From positions 1-5,789 of the forward strand of contig JAFUFG010000222.1 of assembly GCA_017470045.1 (NCBI GenBank): 5,789 bases of DNA. Reading direction: 5' to 3'. A model generated the notes under the pieces. That model did no database searches. It saw only the letters and a list, made by a program, of their open reading frames with translations, and was not told where the DNA came from. The DNA comes from Bacilli bacterium (GTDB lineage: Bacteria > Bacillota_I > Bacilli_A > RF39 > UBA660). The position numbers and the translations under genes were made by a program. This document shows, piece after piece, positions 5,151-5,789 of this stretch. Each line of letters opens with the position of its first letter. Within the stretch, counting starts at the first letter, position 1.

Positions 5151-5447
5151 ATGGAATTAGAGAATCAATTTCGTTATTTAGTTGGTGGTTATTATGGGGT
5201 TCGTTTGATGGATGAGTATCCTTTAAAAGAGTATATTTTAAAAGATATTGAAAACTATATTCGTGATGTTATTGAGGTTAATCCCATTGAGGATTTTAAT
5301 TATCGCGAAGAAGCTAATAATGTACGAGATACTGTTAGTGATAAAGTTAAGTTACAGGATGCTTTATTAGTTCTTAATTTGATGAATGGACCAATGGACT
5401 TGGTTTTTATGATAAAAGATAGATTAAAAAAATATTCTAAGAAATAG
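5151..5447 (+). CDS. Hypothetical 98-residue soluble protein
   Basis: I do not recognise this protein. ATG 5151 is chosen because AGGTGA (5140-5145) precedes it by 5 bases; the in-frame GTG at 5142 lies within that site. It is predicted helical throughout, mixed in charge, with no signal peptide, membrane segment or Cys. Aromatic residues cluster at the N-terminus (FRYLVGGYYGVRL). The middle is acidic (RDVIEVNPIEDFNYREEANNVRD, about 38-60), and after a hydrophobic LLVLNLMNG stretch the end is basic (KDRLKKYSKK). It is transcribed away from the pilin-like gene, and the next gene downstream has its own promoter, so it may be a single-gene unit. I see no hairpin terminator after its TAG stop. 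The good ribosome site and the clean frame make it a real gene. Confidence 0.7.
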   Translation: MELENQFRYLVGGYYGVRLMDEYPLKEYILKDIENYIRDVIEVNPIEDFNYREEANNVRDTVSDKVKLQDALLVLNLMNGPMDLVFMIKDRLKKYSKK

Positions 5448-5448
5448 T

Positions 5449-5477
5449 TTTACAATTATTTTTTTTCATACTATAAT
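5449..5477 (+). promoter_or_regulatory. Sigma-A type promoter
   Basis: TTTACA (5449-5454) and TATAAT (5472-5477) are separated by 17 bases, a near-consensus vegetative promoter. It starts one base after the stop of the 98-residue gene and drives the membrane protein gene at 5499. Confidence 0.75.
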
Positions 5478-5498
5478 AGTTGATAATGAGGTGTTCGT

Positions 5499-5789
5499 AT
5501 GGGTTTAATGGGTTGGATATTTTATTTTATATTAGGATTATTATTCTTTTTTATCATTAGCGTTTTGGAAAGAAAATTTCATATTTCTCGATTAGAAAAA
5601 TTAGTTTTTTCTTTAATTCTATTGATGATTTCTGCCGGAATTTGTTTTTGTTATGCCATTAAGTATACTGATAATATTTTTCTGTCATTTGTATTTTTGA
5701 TGATTATTGATGTAATATATAATAGTTATTTTGTTGAAAGAGACTTTTTTGATCGGAATGAGGGAAATATTTCTTATTATATTTTATTA
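5499..5789 (+). CDS. Polytopic membrane protein, N-terminal part (3' end outside window)
   Basis: The frame is open from ATG 5499 to the right edge (97 codons). GAGGTG (5488-5493) lies 5 bases before the ATG, and a strong promoter lies just upstream. The visible part has three hydrophobic segments at about 5-22, 34-53 and 59-76. They are split by a basic loop (ERKFHISRLEK, 24-34) and a short KYTDN turn; a charged stretch (VERDFFDRNEGN) follows before the sequence ends at SYYILL. I cannot assign a family: no transporter or enzyme motif is present in this portion. By the positive-inside rule the basic loop is cytoplasmic, placing the N-terminus outside. Confidence 0.72.
   Translation, partial: MGLMGWIFYFILGLLFFFIISVLERKFHISRLEKLVFSLILLMISAGICFCYAIKYTDNIFLSFVFLMIIDVIYNSYFVERDFFDRNEGNISYYILL

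Noticed and set aside
1..5789. UGA = Trp genetic code (Mollicutes type)
   Set aside because: All Trp codons seen are TGG, no gene needs TGA as sense, and the DUF2357-like gene ends in TGA followed by TAA, so nothing favours the alternative code.
1..5789. tRNA, rRNA or riboswitch
   Set aside because: No cloverleaf, rRNA stretch or known riboswitch core was seen by eye in the gene-free segments.

Overview
The window comes from a low-GC, AT-rich bacterium of Firmicutes/Bacilli type. The grounds are strong GAGG/AGGTGA ribosome binding sites, A/T-rich codon choice, a SipW-type signal peptidase, TasA/camelysin-like secreted proteins and Bacillota-type insertion sequence remnants. Tryptophan is always TGG and no reading frame needs TGA as a sense codon, so the standard bacterial code fits. 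I cannot name a species; an uncultured gut-type Bacilli lineage is an inference only.

Left part (1-3520, + strand): a tightly packed four-gene operon. It encodes the C-terminal part of a McrB-like AAA+ ATPase (cut by the window edge), a DUF2357-like partner with no visible nuclease motif, a SipW-like (ER-type) signal peptidase with an unusual acidic repeat tail, and a membrane-anchored or secreted TasA-like protein. Gene spacing runs from a 17-base overlap to 16 bases, so the four are very probably co-transcribed.

Middle (3517-4041): a decayed insertion sequence sits in what was a 26-base gap between two convergent genes. Two perfectly complementary 15-base arms flank it. If one copy of the short target duplication and the insert are removed, the arms rejoin as a 15-bp stem with a GAGA tetraloop: a bidirectional terminator whose arms contain the stop codons of both genes. 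The insert has imperfect inverted ends resembling the IS3/IS150 group. Inside it is the C-terminal relic of an IS30-family DDE transposase with one frameshift. A second hairpin at 3948-3977 may have taken over termination.

Right part (4038-5059, - strand): a two-gene operon with a small double-membrane-span pilin-like protein followed by a second TasA-like secreted protein. Divergent from it (5151 onward, + strand) are an unknown 98-residue soluble protein and, behind its own good promoter, the start of a polytopic membrane protein cut by the right edge.

A working picture, which is inference: the SipW-like peptidase matures both TasA-like proteins, which share an ASW(D/N) motif just after their signal segment, to build a surface or fibre structure, possibly with the pilin-like protein. 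Why a McrB/DUF2357 pair sits in the same operon is the most interesting open question.
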